Shown: piece by piece, positions 1-8,325 of the stretch
Numbering within the stretch: position 1 is the stretch's first letter
How the letters are laid out: each line of letters starts with the position of its first letter
Assembly (NCBI RefSeq): GCF_007421925.1
Contig: NZ_QMDX01000019.1
Location: 1-32,236, forward strand
From: Haloglomus irregulare
GTDB lineage: Archaea > Halobacteriota > Halobacteria > Halobacteriales > Haloarculaceae
Reading direction: 5' to 3'
DNA length: 32,236 nucleotides
Translations under genes and position numbers: made by a program
Notes under the pieces: model-generated
Databases searched by the model: none
What the model saw: only the letters and a program-made list of their open reading frames with translations
Told to the model about the DNA's origin: nothing

Positions 1-177
1 CCTCCAACCCGATTACGAGACGAGGGAGTTCTCAGGCACTGATAGATTCCGGATGTGCAGCTGCATACACGGCGCGTATCTGGCACGGCGTTCCAACACG
101 AACCAATCCTCTCCGAGTGCTCAGTATATCATCTGTACCGCTGTGCATGAATACCAACGTTGCTAAACTTCCCTTTC

Positions 178-500
178 TATTAACACCAGCCGGGGATACC
201 GTCGCCGTTCGAGCCCGACGCTGATCCGCTCGGCAGGGCAGGATCGTTCGGGGCCTTCCATTTGTTCACGAGAAGCGTCTCCCCGTTGTCGTTCCGCATG
301 ATGACGGTGTAAGTATCGGCCTCTGGGGGGTATACCGGCCCCTACCGGTAGAGATAGACGACCCACGCGATAGCGAGCAGAATCCCGCTTCCCCCGACGA
401 TAGCCCCCGCGATATTGACCAGGCCTGGCTGGACGCTGCTCGACTGTGTCAGTACCGTCGTAACGACGCACACGCCGGCGTGTAGCCACCGTCACCGGGT
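178..500 (-). pseudogene. Small membrane-protein ORF interrupted by an in-frame amber codon
   Basis: One minus-strand reading frame runs from near 500 to a TAA near 180 and is broken only by TAG (342-344 on the plus strand). The first part holds a hydrophobic segment (NIAGAIVGGSGILLAIAWVVYLYR). After the TAG the frame stays open for about 50 codons with a hydrophilic, protein-like tail (VIMRNDNGETLLVNKWKAP) ending SNGDGIPGW. Both parts look like haloarchaeal protein, so either a longer gene has gained a nonsense mutation or a roughly 40-aa membrane peptide is followed by a dead tail. The single transmembrane segment recalls small secreted or pilin-like haloarchaeal proteins, but I do not recognise the family. 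No convincing start codon or ribosome site was seen. Confidence 0.35.
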
Positions 501-756
501 GAGAGTACACCCAGTACTTTGTGGGTGATGCCGGGCGCCTAGCGTCTCTCGGCGCCTCTCACACCATATCGTGGGAACGACTACACAGGAGAGCTCATTT
601 CAACGACAGCCCCCCGGACCGACGTATCCCCGGACCTGTCCTCCTCAACGACATTATCTCGCCGAGGGCGTCGAAGACACAGAAAAATACCGATTGCGGT
701 GGGACCACACGGGGGGACGCGGAGACGTGAGCTGATCCGCGAATATCCACACAAGA

Positions 757-1743
757 TTACGAGACGGCGGAGCTCTCATATTTGAGATTACTGTTGATGT
801 AGTACTCGATAACGAAATTGCTGTTTACAATTTGCTCCTGTTCGGTCTGGCTGAGGTCATCAAGTCTGCCGAGGCTGTAGTCTTCCCTAATTTGCTCTCC
901 GGGCTCGACGGTAATGTCGTCGGTGTGCTCGAAGCCGTCTTTGTATTCATCATCAATCTTCAGACGCATCGTCAAATTCGCCGTCGCCGCGACATCTCCC
1001 GCATTGGTGACTGTGCCTTCGGCGTAGAACATTGAGTCCTGCGCATAGACGCTCCCATCTGAGACTTCGAGGTTGTCTGCTGGCGAACTCATCAACGCCA
1101 TCACCCCAAAGGCACCAGCGATTAAGACGATGATTACGAGCAGCGTTGCCCCGATGTACTTCATCGGTATATCTGGGGCTCCACCTGCAGCACTATCCAC
1201 ACCTCCTGTTGTTCCGCTGGCGAACGACGAGCGACCGTGCAAGTAGGTGGCTGCACCACCGGTGAGTCCGGTCGGGATTGCGACTATGAGTGCAGGGATG
1301 AGGAATTCAAGAAAGTCGAATCCACCACCGCTACTGCCACCGGTTCCGGGGTCTGCGCCGCCGTCCACCCCGCCGGTCCCGCCATCAGTTCCGGCTCCAC
1401 CACCTGCAGTGAGGGCAATGCCTAGCAATAGTGCCAGAAGCACGACAATCATCATGATGAGGAATCCGCTGGCGGTTCCGGCGAAACTCTGTAGCGCTCC
1501 GGCTTCTCCATCTCGGTCGGCGATTTGAATGCCGATGTATCCGGCAATCGGTGGGCCGATGAGGAGGGACACCCCGATTACGATGAGCAAGAGGATACCC
1601 GAGAAAATGCTGCTGCCACTGCCGAGGACGTTAATTACTACGGCCCCAGTGAGTCCAACGCCTGCCCCGACAACGGCAAAGATGCCGATGGCGTATGTGA
1701 ACGTGGATTTCAGCCCGTTTGTTGTGTTAAACTGAAGTGACAT
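757..1743 (-). CDS. Five-helix membrane protein with external C-terminal domain, hypothetical
   Basis: A 328-aa protein with an ATG start right at the beginning of the reading frame. Hydrophobic segments lie near residues 13-36, 44-70, 90-112, 145-170 and 197-217. A Gly/Ser/Asp-rich flexible linker (about 113-142) separates the first three from the fourth. The last 110 residues are soluble, acidic and probably outside the cell; their alternating pattern (SMFYAEGTVTNAGDVAATANL) is typical of a beta-sandwich domain in haloarchaeal surface proteins. The family is not recognised and no catalytic motif is visible. It has no operon partner: both flanks hold only remnants. The long intact frame with normal haloarchaeal composition makes it the one credible gene in the first 5 kb. 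Confidence 0.85.
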   Translation of the reverse strand: MSLQFNTTNGLKSTFTYAIGIFAVVGAGVGLTGAVVINVLGSGSSIFSGILLLIVIGVSLLIGPPIAGYIGIQIADRDGEAGALQSFAGTASGFLIMMIVVLLALLLGIALTAGGGAGTDGGTGGVDGGADPGTGGSSGGGFDFLEFLIPALIVAIPTGLTGGAATYLHGRSSFASGTTGGVDSAAGGAPDIPMKYIGATLLVIIVLIAGAFGVMALMSSPADNLEVSDGSVYAQDSMFYAEGTVTNAGDVAATANLTMRLKIDDEYKDGFEHTDDITVEPGEQIREDYSLGRLDDLSQTEQEQIVNSNFVIEYYINSNLKYESSAVS

Positions 1744-2115
1744 TTTCGAGTGTCGTCTACCGAAGGGGGTCTGGTAAAGGTTGGCACTGGCAGTTCACTC
1801 AGAAGGGGTAGAGCCGGCTTTGTCGAGATGCTAAATCGGTGATGGATTTTCACTAGCCCTGATCTATACACCCTCTGTATCGGTCACCCCCATACTGTCA
1901 GGTAGCAAGACGACAGGGAGAATCGCTCGTATCTCCGGACACGAGTTGTCCTCCACCCCGTCACCAGTTCCAGAAGGGAGGGAGCGTGTGATGGAGGGGG
2001 GGTGGGGGAGTGGGCTGCCTCCCGAGAAGGACGGGCTGTCTCTGGGGAAGCAGCATCGGTGGTCTCGTCGGGAGCCGTCTTCACCCGCCGGGCACTGTTG
2101 CTGGAGCTGAGAGCG
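1744..2115. other. Intergenic stretch without a defensible gene
   Basis: The reading frames on both strands here are Arg/Pro/Ser-rich with no domain signature, as expected of chance frames in GC-rich DNA. No RNA gene, hairpin array or clear promoter was seen. Confidence 0.5.
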
Positions 2116-2234
2116 CTCGATAGCCACATACCCTCACGGTAGCGGCGGCACTGAAGGCTGAGCGCGCAGACTTCGCGGTCGGCGAGGTCTCGGATGCCGT
2201 CACCCACGGGCTTCGCGTCGACGCCGACGACTGA
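2116..2234 (+). pseudogene. C-terminal fragment of an unknown gene
   Basis: After an in-frame TAG, the plus frame ending in TGA at 2232-2234 reads like a real haloarchaeal C-terminus (VAAALKAERADFAVGEVSD followed by AVTHGLRVDADD). It is acidic and helical, with no upstream start and no continuation, so it is probably the tail of a gene whose 5' part is gone. It cannot be assigned to a family. Confidence 0.25.
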
Positions 2235-2375
2235 TGGCGAGCGGCCTGCTGGAGCGGGTCTCGCCGGCCGCGACACCTTTCGACTGGACGACCGGCCTCC
2301 TCGCGACGGCGCGCGGCGCTGGTGATTACCAACAGCCGCCGAATCGGTTACCAACCGGCCGCCCGACCGCTCGGC

Positions 2376-2876
2376 ATGGAGCGCTGTCCCAATTGCGGCG
2401 AGGCGTTCGTGTTCTCGGTCGGGCTGGACGAGCACCGCGAGCGCTGCACGGGCTCGACGGACGACGCGGTCGCCGGCTCGTTCGGCGACGGCTCCTGTCC
2501 GATGTGCGGAACCGACTACGGGGAGCGAGGCTACCTCCAGCACCTCGCCACCTGCGACGGGCCCGAGGGCGACGGCTCGACGACCGCGACGGAGCCGTCG
2601 CCGACGGAGGCCGCCCGGCACGAGACCGACCGGCCTAGGACTAACTCAGTCGCCGTAACGGGGGCGACGGTTAATACTGGACTCACAGTTGTGACACTCG
2701 TCTGGCGCGCCCCGCTGTGTAACCCTGTTCCGGGGCCTCCAGACCCCCCCCAACATCCGTTCCCTTTCAGGTGCGTTAGAGCAAGAGCGCCATGCTCGCC
2801 GCCCACAGGCTCAGCGGCGCGATCGCGACCAGCATCGAGGCGCCGGCGATGGCGAGCCCGGCGGTCCACACGATAG
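2376..2876 (+). CDS. Two-zinc-finger (C2HC-like) small protein, C-terminus probably altered
   Basis: The ATG at 2376 is chosen because recognisable protein begins there (MERCPNCGEAFVFSVGLDEH). Two similar finger units follow: CPNC, 12 residues, HRERC, and CPMC, 12 residues, HLATC, each a CxxC plus H/C pair able to bind zinc. An acidic Thr/Glu linker follows to about residue 90. From there (after RHETDRPRTNS) the composition changes to Pro/Arg-rich, and the DNA looks intergenic (GTTAATACTGG). The original gene therefore probably ended near 2650 and the rest of the frame to 2876 may be read-through of foreign sequence. Such small zinc-finger proteins are common next to haloarchaeal mobile DNA; the function is unknown (nucleic-acid or protein binding). 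Confidence 0.5.
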   Translation: MERCPNCGEAFVFSVGLDEHRERCTGSTDDAVAGSFGDGSCPMCGTDYGERGYLQHLATCDGPEGDGSTTATEPSPTEAARHETDRPRTNSVAVTGATVNTGLTVVTLVWRAPLCNPVPGPPDPPQHPFPFRCVRARAPCSPPTGSAARSRPASRRRRWRARRSTR

Positions 2877-2991
2877 AGAAGGAGAGAGTCCGATCCGGGA
2901 ACGCCGCGGGCGAGCCACTACCCGCGCGGGCGGTCGTGGCTACTCGACGCTGGCGAGAGCCTCGACCTCGTCGCGGTAGCGCGGCCAACAC
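2776..2991 (-). pseudogene. C-terminal membrane tail, fragment
   Basis: The last 45 codons of this minus frame (TLSFSIVWTAGLAIAGASML, then VAIAPLSLWAASMALLL and stop) form one or two hydrophobic helices of normal haloarchaeal type. The upstream part is Arg-rich and overlaps another minus frame ending at 2940, so the real start is unclear. It reads as the truncated end of a small membrane protein, lying antisense to the doubtful C-terminus of the zinc-finger ORF. Confidence 0.25.
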
Positions 2992-3140
2992 AGGAGTTCC
3001 GTGTCCGCGTTCCAGTCGCCACAGTCACAGTCGTCGGGCCGGCCGTCGTCGCTCGCGGGCTCGTCGTCGAGGCGCTCCAGTAGCGAGAGTACGCCACCGC
3101 CGCCGCGCTGGCCGCCGCCGCCGATGTCTCGAAAGAACAC
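2940..3140 (-). CDS. Small acidic Cys-rich protein, possibly N-terminally altered
   Basis: The C-terminal 45 residues look real: acidic, with a CxC and a later Cys in a compact block (RPDDCDCGDWNADTELLCWP) that could bind a metal. The first 16 residues (FFRDIGGGGQRGGGG) are low-complexity and lie antisense to the start of a plus-strand winged-helix frame, so one of the two frames is chimeric at about 3085. The family is not recognised. Confidence 0.3.
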   Translation of the reverse strand: MFFRDIGGGGQRGGGGVLSLLERLDDEPASDDGRPDDCDCGDWNADTELLCWPRYRDEVEALASVE

Positions 3141-3464
3141 GTCCGGACGACGCTACAGCGGCTCGTCGACGCCGACGCCGAGCTCGTCGAGTGCCGCGAG
3201 GAGGCCGGCGAGCACGGCGCGCACCTGTACCGGGCACTCGCCGGGCTCGGCACCGAGCCGGCCGTCGTCGACACCACACCCGAGGAAACCGCCAACGGTG
3301 GCGTATGGGAGACTAGTACGTGGGCGTTGGCGGTTTCGGCTGGCTACACCCTCCCGGAGCCACCGACCCCGCCCGAACAGCCGTCACTAGCGGCGTGGAC
3401 CGCCGGCCCCCCGGACGGGAGCGGGCCGAACAGCGGGACTGACCCCCCGGATCCGGCCGATTGA
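3084..3464 (+). pseudogene. 5'-truncated winged-helix DNA-binding protein
   Basis: The plus frame opens right after a TAG at 3081-3083 and ends in TGA at 3462-3464. It starts inside a helix-turn-helix: YATAAALAAAADVSKEHVRT, then TLQRLVDADAELVECREEAG and a wing-like GEHGAHLYRAL. The order of helix, recognition helix (VSKEHVRTTLQRL) and wing fits the winged-helix fold used by many archaeal regulators. The C-terminal 60 residues are Pro/Gly-rich and disordered (PEPPTPPEQPS). No ATG/GTG exists at the right place, so the N-terminus is missing or replaced by the antisense Cys-rich frame. It could have regulated a neighbouring lost gene. Confidence 0.45.
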
Positions 3465-3948
3465 CGCTGGCGCGGGCCGCCGTTCGCCCTCGGTTCGGGA
3501 GTGCCAACGCCGGCCCGAGCCCCGAGTCGCCGCTCTAGTTCCCGCCGAGTTCCGCCGTACACGCGCGTGTCGAATCAGGAAGCGGCCCCTGGGGTGGGCT
3601 CCTCGCGAGCCTGCCCTTCCGCCGCTGGTCAAGGCCGCCTCCATACGAGCGCGCGTGACAGACTCGGCAGGCGGGCCCCTGGGGGAGGTGAGTCACGTCA
3701 AGACCGAGCCTATGGACTCACACGGTCGGGGCGCCGTCGCTGGTTATGCCTCGCCGTCGTCGACGCTTCCTTGATCCGTGTCCGTGCGTGTTCGGAGCAT
3801 ATCACGGGCGTGTGCACAAATGAGATACGTCGGCCTCCTCGGCCTCTGTTTACAATCTATTGAGGAGGTCGGCCGGAAGTCGTAATATGTCTGCTACATA
3901 TCCCATGTGGATCCCGCCGTATTGGAAAATATGTTAAATGCCCGGTGG
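3465..3948. other. Intergenic, nothing recognisable
   Basis: The GC-rich first half has only Arg/Pro-rich chance frames. The second half (3780-3948) is less GC-rich and contains a near-repeat of CGGCCTCCTCGGCCTC at 3831-3846. No gene, RNA or terminator can be defended. Confidence 0.4.
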
Positions 3949-4370
3949 TTAGTCATTTTCATTCTCATCCTCGCCGTCATTTTCATTCTCATTCTGTCGA
4001 TCAAACTCATCGCCTAAGTCCGTTTGTCCAATATACCCCCCGCCTTTGTTTTCATCACTACTTTCTCCCTCGGTCTGCTCATCAAGCGCGTCGCTGAGTT
4101 TTGATTGATTCACCGATGGGGCAGTAGTCTGGTAATGAGCTGCCTTGTGGCATTCTTTGCAGAGAGTAACAGCATTAGAACGCTTGTCTTTTCCTCCTCT
4201 AGCCGTTGGAACAATATGATGCAGATTGAGTATAACATCGCCTTTGTCGCCCTTTTTCTACAATTCCTGCATCGATAATTATCGTCAATAAAAACTTTCT
4301 CTCTGTCTATCGAGGTATCCTCATCTATCATAGGTCCATTCAAGAATTCAATCAATAAGTGAGTAATCAC
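3949..4370 (-). pseudogene. HNH endonuclease, frameshifted in an A-run
   Basis: Two minus frames join to one HNH protein. The first part (GTG at 4370, or ATG at 4331) reads to DREKVFIDDNYRCRNCRK. The second continues KGDKGDVILNLHHIVPTARG, then GGKDKRSNAVTLCKECHKAAH and an acidic tail ending ENENDGEDENEND with TAA at 3949-3951. The first Cys pair CxxC, the HH of the active site, the conserved Asn and the second CxxCH are all present, as in HNH nucleases of phage, restriction and intron origin. The shift lies in a run of five A (plus-strand 4253-4257); six A would restore one frame. The DNA is markedly more AT-rich than its neighbours, which suggests transfer. A sequencing error cannot be ruled out. 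Confidence 0.75.
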
Positions 4371-4474
4371 ACGAAGGGGGGCTGTATTTTAGATTCCCCC
4401 CAACCACTCATTAGCCCGCTGTACTCTGCTGTCAGACTCGGAACACTGTCGCGGAATTACACCGTCCGGTTGGC

Positions 4475-4694
4475 CTACTCCCAGAACGCGTAAAAATCGT
4501 CAACGCCGGCCTGGTCGGCGATATTGTGAAGCGTCCCTGTCGGAATCGGGTCGGCCTTCGGGATCATCATGGTCCGGCCCTCATCCGTGTCGGGGTTCTC
4601 GTGCCGGAAAATCGTGTGGCTTCCCTCTTCCGACCGGCACAACCCCGTGTCTGGCGAGCAGTTTGATGATTTCGTTGGAGGAGAACGCCGTCCG
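4475..4694 (-). pseudogene. HicA-like mRNA interferase toxin, frameshifted and orphan
   Basis: Minus-strand frames joined by a one-base shift give RTAFSSNEIIKLLARHGVVP(VG) and then EEGSHTIFRHENPDTDEGRT, MMIPKADPIPTGTLHNIADQ, AGVDDFYAFWE, stop at 4475-4477. The pattern (N-terminal S/T-x-EIIKLL helix, G-SH strand with the catalytic His, and GTL..IA..AG at the C-terminus) is the HicA double-stranded-RNA-binding toxin fold. The shift is at GGAAGAGGGAAG (about 4630). No start codon is seen directly before the first conserved residues and no HicB antitoxin lies on either side, so the locus is almost certainly dead. Confidence 0.7.
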
Positions 4695-4909
4695 GCCCCC
4701 TCCTTCCGTCCGCGACCCTACCTGGAGCCGTGCGTCCGGTGTTCCTCGCGCCGCCCCGGCCGTCGCCCCCGAGATTAACCAACAACTGAGGGCGAACGTG
4801 CCGGCTGTTGATTAAGTGCGCGCGTGTAGGGAGCCGGCGCCCGGCCGATAGGCGATAATTCTAATCGCTCGCCCTTCCGGCGCCAAGGCCGATTCCCCGC
4901 TCACCGGCC

Positions 4910-5040
4910 GAGTGTGCGAAAAGCTCTGGAAGTTCCGCACATGGTGGTTGTTCGACATGGCGACGACCGAGCCTGAGGCCGACGACGCCCGAGATTCTCA
5001 ACGGGCTCTTCCGCGACGCGGCGGCAGAACTCGCAACGTA
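4910..5040 (+). pseudogene. Frameshifted C-terminal fragment, unknown family
   Basis: The plus frame EKLWKFRTWWLFDMATTEPE, ADDAR reads on after a one-base shift as ILNGLFRDAAAELAT with TAG at 5038-5040. Trp-rich then acidic, it looks like the true end of a lost gene. No family is recognised and no start lies upstream. Confidence 0.25.
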
Positions 5041-5216
5041 GCGTTCTATCGTCATCCCATGACACGCTCCACGAGTGTTAAATAGGCTATTTGATACATC
5101 TCTTTCGTTTCATGTTTATATTGGGCTAAAAGACTCATTTTAAATTTTCCTTGACCTATAGATAGATTACACTAAACGTTACAATTCGATGTCGAGGGTG
5201 CCGAACTTCTATCAGA

Positions 5217-5912
5217 CTACACCGGGCCGGTTTTGGGTGTGATTTGTCCGCTCTCTTTGACTCTTTTGACGAGCTGATTTCCATCGTATTCCTCGAGACG
5301 AGCGGTAATATCAGTTATATCCTGTATGCCTCGGGGCTGGAGATACCGCATACACTTGAGCCCGGTCTCGTGGAGATCCTGTGACGGCGCGGCTGTTGCC
5401 TGTTCAGCAACCCTGAATGCGTAGTCATGCTCGTGGGCCCCGTGGGCCGTATAATGCACGCATATATTCGTCATAAATCCAACTAGAATCACGGTATCGA
5501 TGTCGTACGTCCGAAGGATGTGCTCGATATCCGTGCGGTGGAAGAAATTGTATCTACGCTTGACAATCACGTACTCCGCGGGTTCCATGTCATCCTCGTC
5601 TATCGAAAGAATCGGATCGAACTGCTCGGCACGCGTTCCGACGATCCCGTGTTCCGGCTCACACGATTCGATCTCTGCGCCGTAATCAGCAAAGTCGGGT
5701 CGGTGTAGCTCTTTGCCCCAAATAATCGGGATATCAGCGCTTCGAGCGTGCTCAACGACGGTGTTGATGTTTTCCATCACGGCATCTCTACCCCCAGGAA
5801 TCGATGCCGCACCCGAACTCATCGCTTCCTCACTTTCAGAGGTGGTTTGTTGCGGATCAATAACTATCAACGCCGGATTGTCACCGATTGGATCGTCAGT
5901 TGTGGGTATCAT
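5217..5912 (-). CDS. Isochorismatase-family cysteine amidohydrolase
   Basis: The 231-aa length is normal for the family. The catalytic triad is visible: Asp19 (ALIVIDPQ), Lys118 (YVIVKRRYN) and nucleophile Cys151 (VGFMTNICVHYTAHGA), with the usual cis-peptide region before the Cys. Family members hydrolyse amides and carbamoyl compounds: N-carbamoylsarcosine, biuret, ureidoacrylate, nicotinamide or isochorismate ethers. The CVHYTA context resembles the N-carbamoyl/amide branch more than the phenazine or siderophore branch. It is the last gene of the importer and ureohydrolase block, transcribed in the same direction, but a 139-nt gap with its own TATA-like box suggests a separate transcript. 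Role inferred: removal of an amide or carbamoyl group from the imported compound. The substrate is unproven. Confidence 0.9.
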   Translation of the reverse strand: MIPTTDDPIGDNPALIVIDPQQTTSESEEAMSSGAASIPGGRDAVMENINTVVEHARSADIPIIWGKELHRPDFADYGAEIESCEPEHGIVGTRAEQFDPILSIDEDDMEPAEYVIVKRRYNFFHRTDIEHILRTYDIDTVILVGFMTNICVHYTAHGAHEHDYAFRVAEQATAAPSQDLHETGLKCMRYLQPRGIQDITDITARLEEYDGNQLVKRVKESGQITPKTGPV

Positions 5913-5938
5913 TTTACAATAGACTGTTATTTTGAACG

Positions 5939-5947
5939 GTATTAAGT
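5939..5947 (-). promoter_or_regulatory. TATA-like box CTTAATACC before the isochorismatase gene
   Basis: The box lies 27 nt upstream of the ATG at 5912, the spacing expected for a leaderless archaeal transcript. The same nine bases stand 29 nt before the transporter operon start (12290). Confidence 0.5.
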
Positions 5948-6051
5948 ATACCTGTGTTGTCTATACATACTGTAGGCCACAGTATCAATCAGTTTTCTCG
6001 ATAACTACGTGTCACTCCTGATCGAACACTGGTGGCGGGGGAACTGGACGC

Positions 6052-6552
6052 TTACTCGTGAGACGGCCCCCATTCAGACCACGGGATGTCGCGGCCGGGG
6101 TATGCCGTCTTGGTAAATGGCCAGTCGTCTGAAATCCACTTCCGGAGGCGGCTCTCGATAGCACCGGCGAGCCCCATCTCCACGGCGGCCTCGGCTGTCC
6201 AGAAATAGATTGCCGCCTCGTACTCATCCCTCCGCGTGGGCTGCACGTAGAGGCATCCCAACTCCACGCTTTCACCGGGATCGCAAACCGAATACGTAAA
6301 CGAATCACGGCGCTGATGTTCTTTTTGATGCCAGGCGACGTCGATCCGGTTCTGTTCGAGTGTGAGATCCGATGACGGCCACCGATGTTCCGGGCCGAAC
6401 GTTCCTCGGATCCGCTCACGACTCGCCATCACTGCCGCACAGTCTATCTCCGCATCTGTAATTCGCAGCGGTCGAATAACGAAGCGTTCAGTTTCGACCT
6501 GTTCTGGAACGGGCGTATCGTTTGCGATGAGGTTTGATGTCTCGAATGGCAT
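6052..6552 (-). CDS. GNAT-family N-acetyltransferase-like protein
   Basis: A 166-aa protein. The ATG at 6552 is chosen because the frame upstream is antisense-like and overlaps the preceding gene; MPFETSN starts 25 nt after that gene's stop. The N-terminus (VETERFVIRPLRITDAEID) is the standard first strand and helix of GNAT acetyltransferases, followed by the central strands (FTYSVCDPGESVELGCLYVQ) and the YFWTAEAAVEMGLAGAIES helix region. The classic Q/RxxGxG/A pyrophosphate loop is not obvious, so activity is uncertain; many haloarchaeal relatives share this divergent form. It sits in the same operon as the MBL hydrolase and ureohydrolase. It could acetylate an amine product of the pathway, but this is inference. 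Confidence 0.75.
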   Translation of the reverse strand: MPFETSNLIANDTPVPEQVETERFVIRPLRITDAEIDCAAVMASRERIRGTFGPEHRWPSSDLTLEQNRIDVAWHQKEHQRRDSFTYSVCDPGESVELGCLYVQPTRRDEYEAAIYFWTAEAAVEMGLAGAIESRLRKWISDDWPFTKTAYPGRDIPWSEWGPSHE

Positions 6553-6577
6553 ATGACGTGGTCTTCGGTACGTCCGG

Positions 6578-7243
6578 TTAGAGTCTGTCGTCCCAACTGC
6601 CCTTATTTGGGAAATCAAGGAACCTATCCAGCTTTGTCCGCGCATCGTCGAACACCGAAGAGCCGTGAAACACGAGGCCAACATCGAACGCGTACTCCTG
6701 TAGCCGCTCAAGATAGTACTCCGCGCGCACCAAGTCGTCGGAGTAGATGCCCTCTACTGGTATAAAATACCCTTCCGGAAGCCCCCGCCAGTCCGAACCG
6801 ATTACCGCATCGCCCATGACGGCCACCGGTTCGTCGGCAGCGACGAGCGCGTAATTGTCCTCGCAGTGGCCGGGGATATGAACCGCGGTGAACGGTCCGA
6901 CGGACGCCTCGTGTGAGAAACGCTCGTCCGGCCGATGTTCCGTTTGGAGCTCCGACTGCTCGGGGACACATGTTTCTACGTCGTACTCTTCGACGACCGC
7001 GTCGAATCCGCCGACATGATCGTGATGAGCGTGTGTCAGTATCACCCGTTCGGGCGTGGTTTCGATCGACCGTAGCCGACTCAGTAGCGCTTCGGTCGCT
7101 TCGCTGGGCCCAGTGTCAACCAGCGTTGGGACCTCCCAGTCAAACAGAAACGAACGATAACGCGCCGGGTCGTTCGTCAGTGTCAGGTCGAACACGCCGT
7201 CCACGACCTCTGTAATTTGGTCTGTGGTGTCCGGGATTGTCAT
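6578..7243 (-). CDS. MBL-fold metallo-hydrolase
   Basis: A 221-aa protein with the two-metal site of the metallo-beta-lactamase fold: H71-x-H73-x-D75-H76 (LTHAHHDHVGG), H126 in HIPGHCEDN, D145 in VMGDAVIG and a late His in LVFHGSSVF. This is a complete ligand set. The N-terminal strands (VVDGVFDLTLTNDPARYRSF and VDTGPSEATEALL) are typical of the stand-alone, glyoxalase II-like branch. It acts in the cytoplasm, since no signal peptide is seen. It follows the ureohydrolase by 64 nt and precedes the GNAT gene by 25 nt in one probable operon, so it may hydrolyse an ester, thioester or lactam intermediate of the imported compound. The substrate is not deducible. Confidence 0.88.
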   Translation of the reverse strand: MTIPDTTDQITEVVDGVFDLTLTNDPARYRSFLFDWEVPTLVDTGPSEATEALLSRLRSIETTPERVILTHAHHDHVGGFDAVVEEYDVETCVPEQSELQTEHRPDERFSHEASVGPFTAVHIPGHCEDNYALVAADEPVAVMGDAVIGSDWRGLPEGYFIPVEGIYSDDLVRAEYYLERLQEYAFDVGLVFHGSSVFDDARTKLDRFLDFPNKGSWDDRL

Positions 7244-7307
7244 CTGTGTATCCGGTCGTTCTCCGGGTGTGTGTGCAGGCTTGACGGCAAAACAAGTACT
7301 TCACTCA

Positions 7308-8285
7308 TCAACAAAACTTGGCCTCGAAGAACCTGGTTACGGCATTGGCTCCCAACATAGCTGTTGTATCGCTAGCATCGTCTACTGGCGGTGAAACCTC
7401 GACTAAATCCATCGCCGCAACGTCATCGCACGCCCCGAGTAGATCCATCGCTCGTAAGAACTGGACACTTGTCAGCCCCCCTGGCTCGGGCGTCCCGGTT
7501 CCTGGCGCATACGCCGGGTCAACGGCATCGATGTCGACAGTCAAATATACCGCCTCGGTATCCTGACTCGCGTGATCGATAGCCTCCGCAATCACCGCAT
7601 CGATACCGTCCTTGCGAACGTCTCGGGCGTACTTGACGAGCAGCCCCTCCGAATCAACGCGGTCTCTGAACCCCTCTCGCTCGTACCCACGGATCCCGAT
7701 CATAGCGTGATTCCGATAGCTCCCGGCGGGCAGGTCGTTGATGCGAGCCATCGGCGAGCCGTGCCAGTGATCGCCATACAGCTCGTTGCCATCGATCGTG
7801 TCGCTGTGCGCATCCAAGTGGATGAGTCCGACGTCACCGTCAACCGTCTCAGCGAAACCATCGAACGCTGGATACGTCAGGTAATGATCGCCACCGAGCA
7901 TGATCGGGAAAGCCGTCTCAGCGATCGTCTCGGCGTATCGCTTGACCTGTTTTCTGGTCCGTTCGACGTCGTTGGGGACGGTCGGTGCATCTCCACAATC
8001 GCACAGCGTTACCGCCTCATGGGCGACGTGCCGATCCGTGTCGGCGTTGTAGGCCCCGTCAGCGCCTCCGGCGAAATGGTCATACCAAGCACTCGCCTGT
8101 CGGAGCTCCTGCGGCCCGTACCGTGTTCCCGGTCGCCGAGAGACGGCCCCGTCAAACGGAGCGCCGAATACGGCCACATCGGTGTCAGCGGTGAGCTCCG
8201 ATGGGTCCGCTGCAGGAGCTTTGAGAAATGTTCCAGTGTTTGCAAATGATAACTCCGGGACATCGTTTTGATTCGTGTCTGTCAT
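7308..8285 (-). CDS. speB: Ureohydrolase (agmatinase/arginase family)
   Basis: A 325-aa protein with all Mn(II) ligands of the family: H134 in LGGDHYLTYP, D158/H160/D162 in HLDAHSDT, and D251/D253 in TVDIDAVDPAYAPGTGTPEPGG. The enzymes split a guanidino group to urea and an amine. Agmatinase (to putrescine) is the default call; guanidinobutyrase, guanidinopropionase, guanidine hydrolase and other amidinohydrolases share the same core, so the substrate is open. A 24-residue N-terminal extension precedes the core (NTGTFLKAP), as in several haloarchaeal paralogues. The gene starts 40 nt after the second permease and is followed by an MBL hydrolase. That places a guanidino-group hydrolase directly behind a polyamine-type importer, which is the main argument for the block's catabolic role. 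Confidence 0.9.
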   Translation of the reverse strand: MTDTNQNDVPELSFANTGTFLKAPAADPSELTADTDVAVFGAPFDGAVSRRPGTRYGPQELRQASAWYDHFAGGADGAYNADTDRHVAHEAVTLCDCGDAPTVPNDVERTRKQVKRYAETIAETAFPIMLGGDHYLTYPAFDGFAETVDGDVGLIHLDAHSDTIDGNELYGDHWHGSPMARINDLPAGSYRNHAMIGIRGYEREGFRDRVDSEGLLVKYARDVRKDGIDAVIAEAIDHASQDTEAVYLTVDIDAVDPAYAPGTGTPEPGGLTSVQFLRAMDLLGACDDVAAMDLVEVSPPVDDASDTTAMLGANAVTRFFEAKFC

Positions 8286-8325
8286 GGGTGCTTCTGTCTC
8301 GTATTCAATTGGGCTGATATCCGAC

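Noticed and set aside
1884-2621. 245-codon minus frame
   Set aside because: It is antisense to the clear zinc-finger motif gene and has basic, low-complexity composition.
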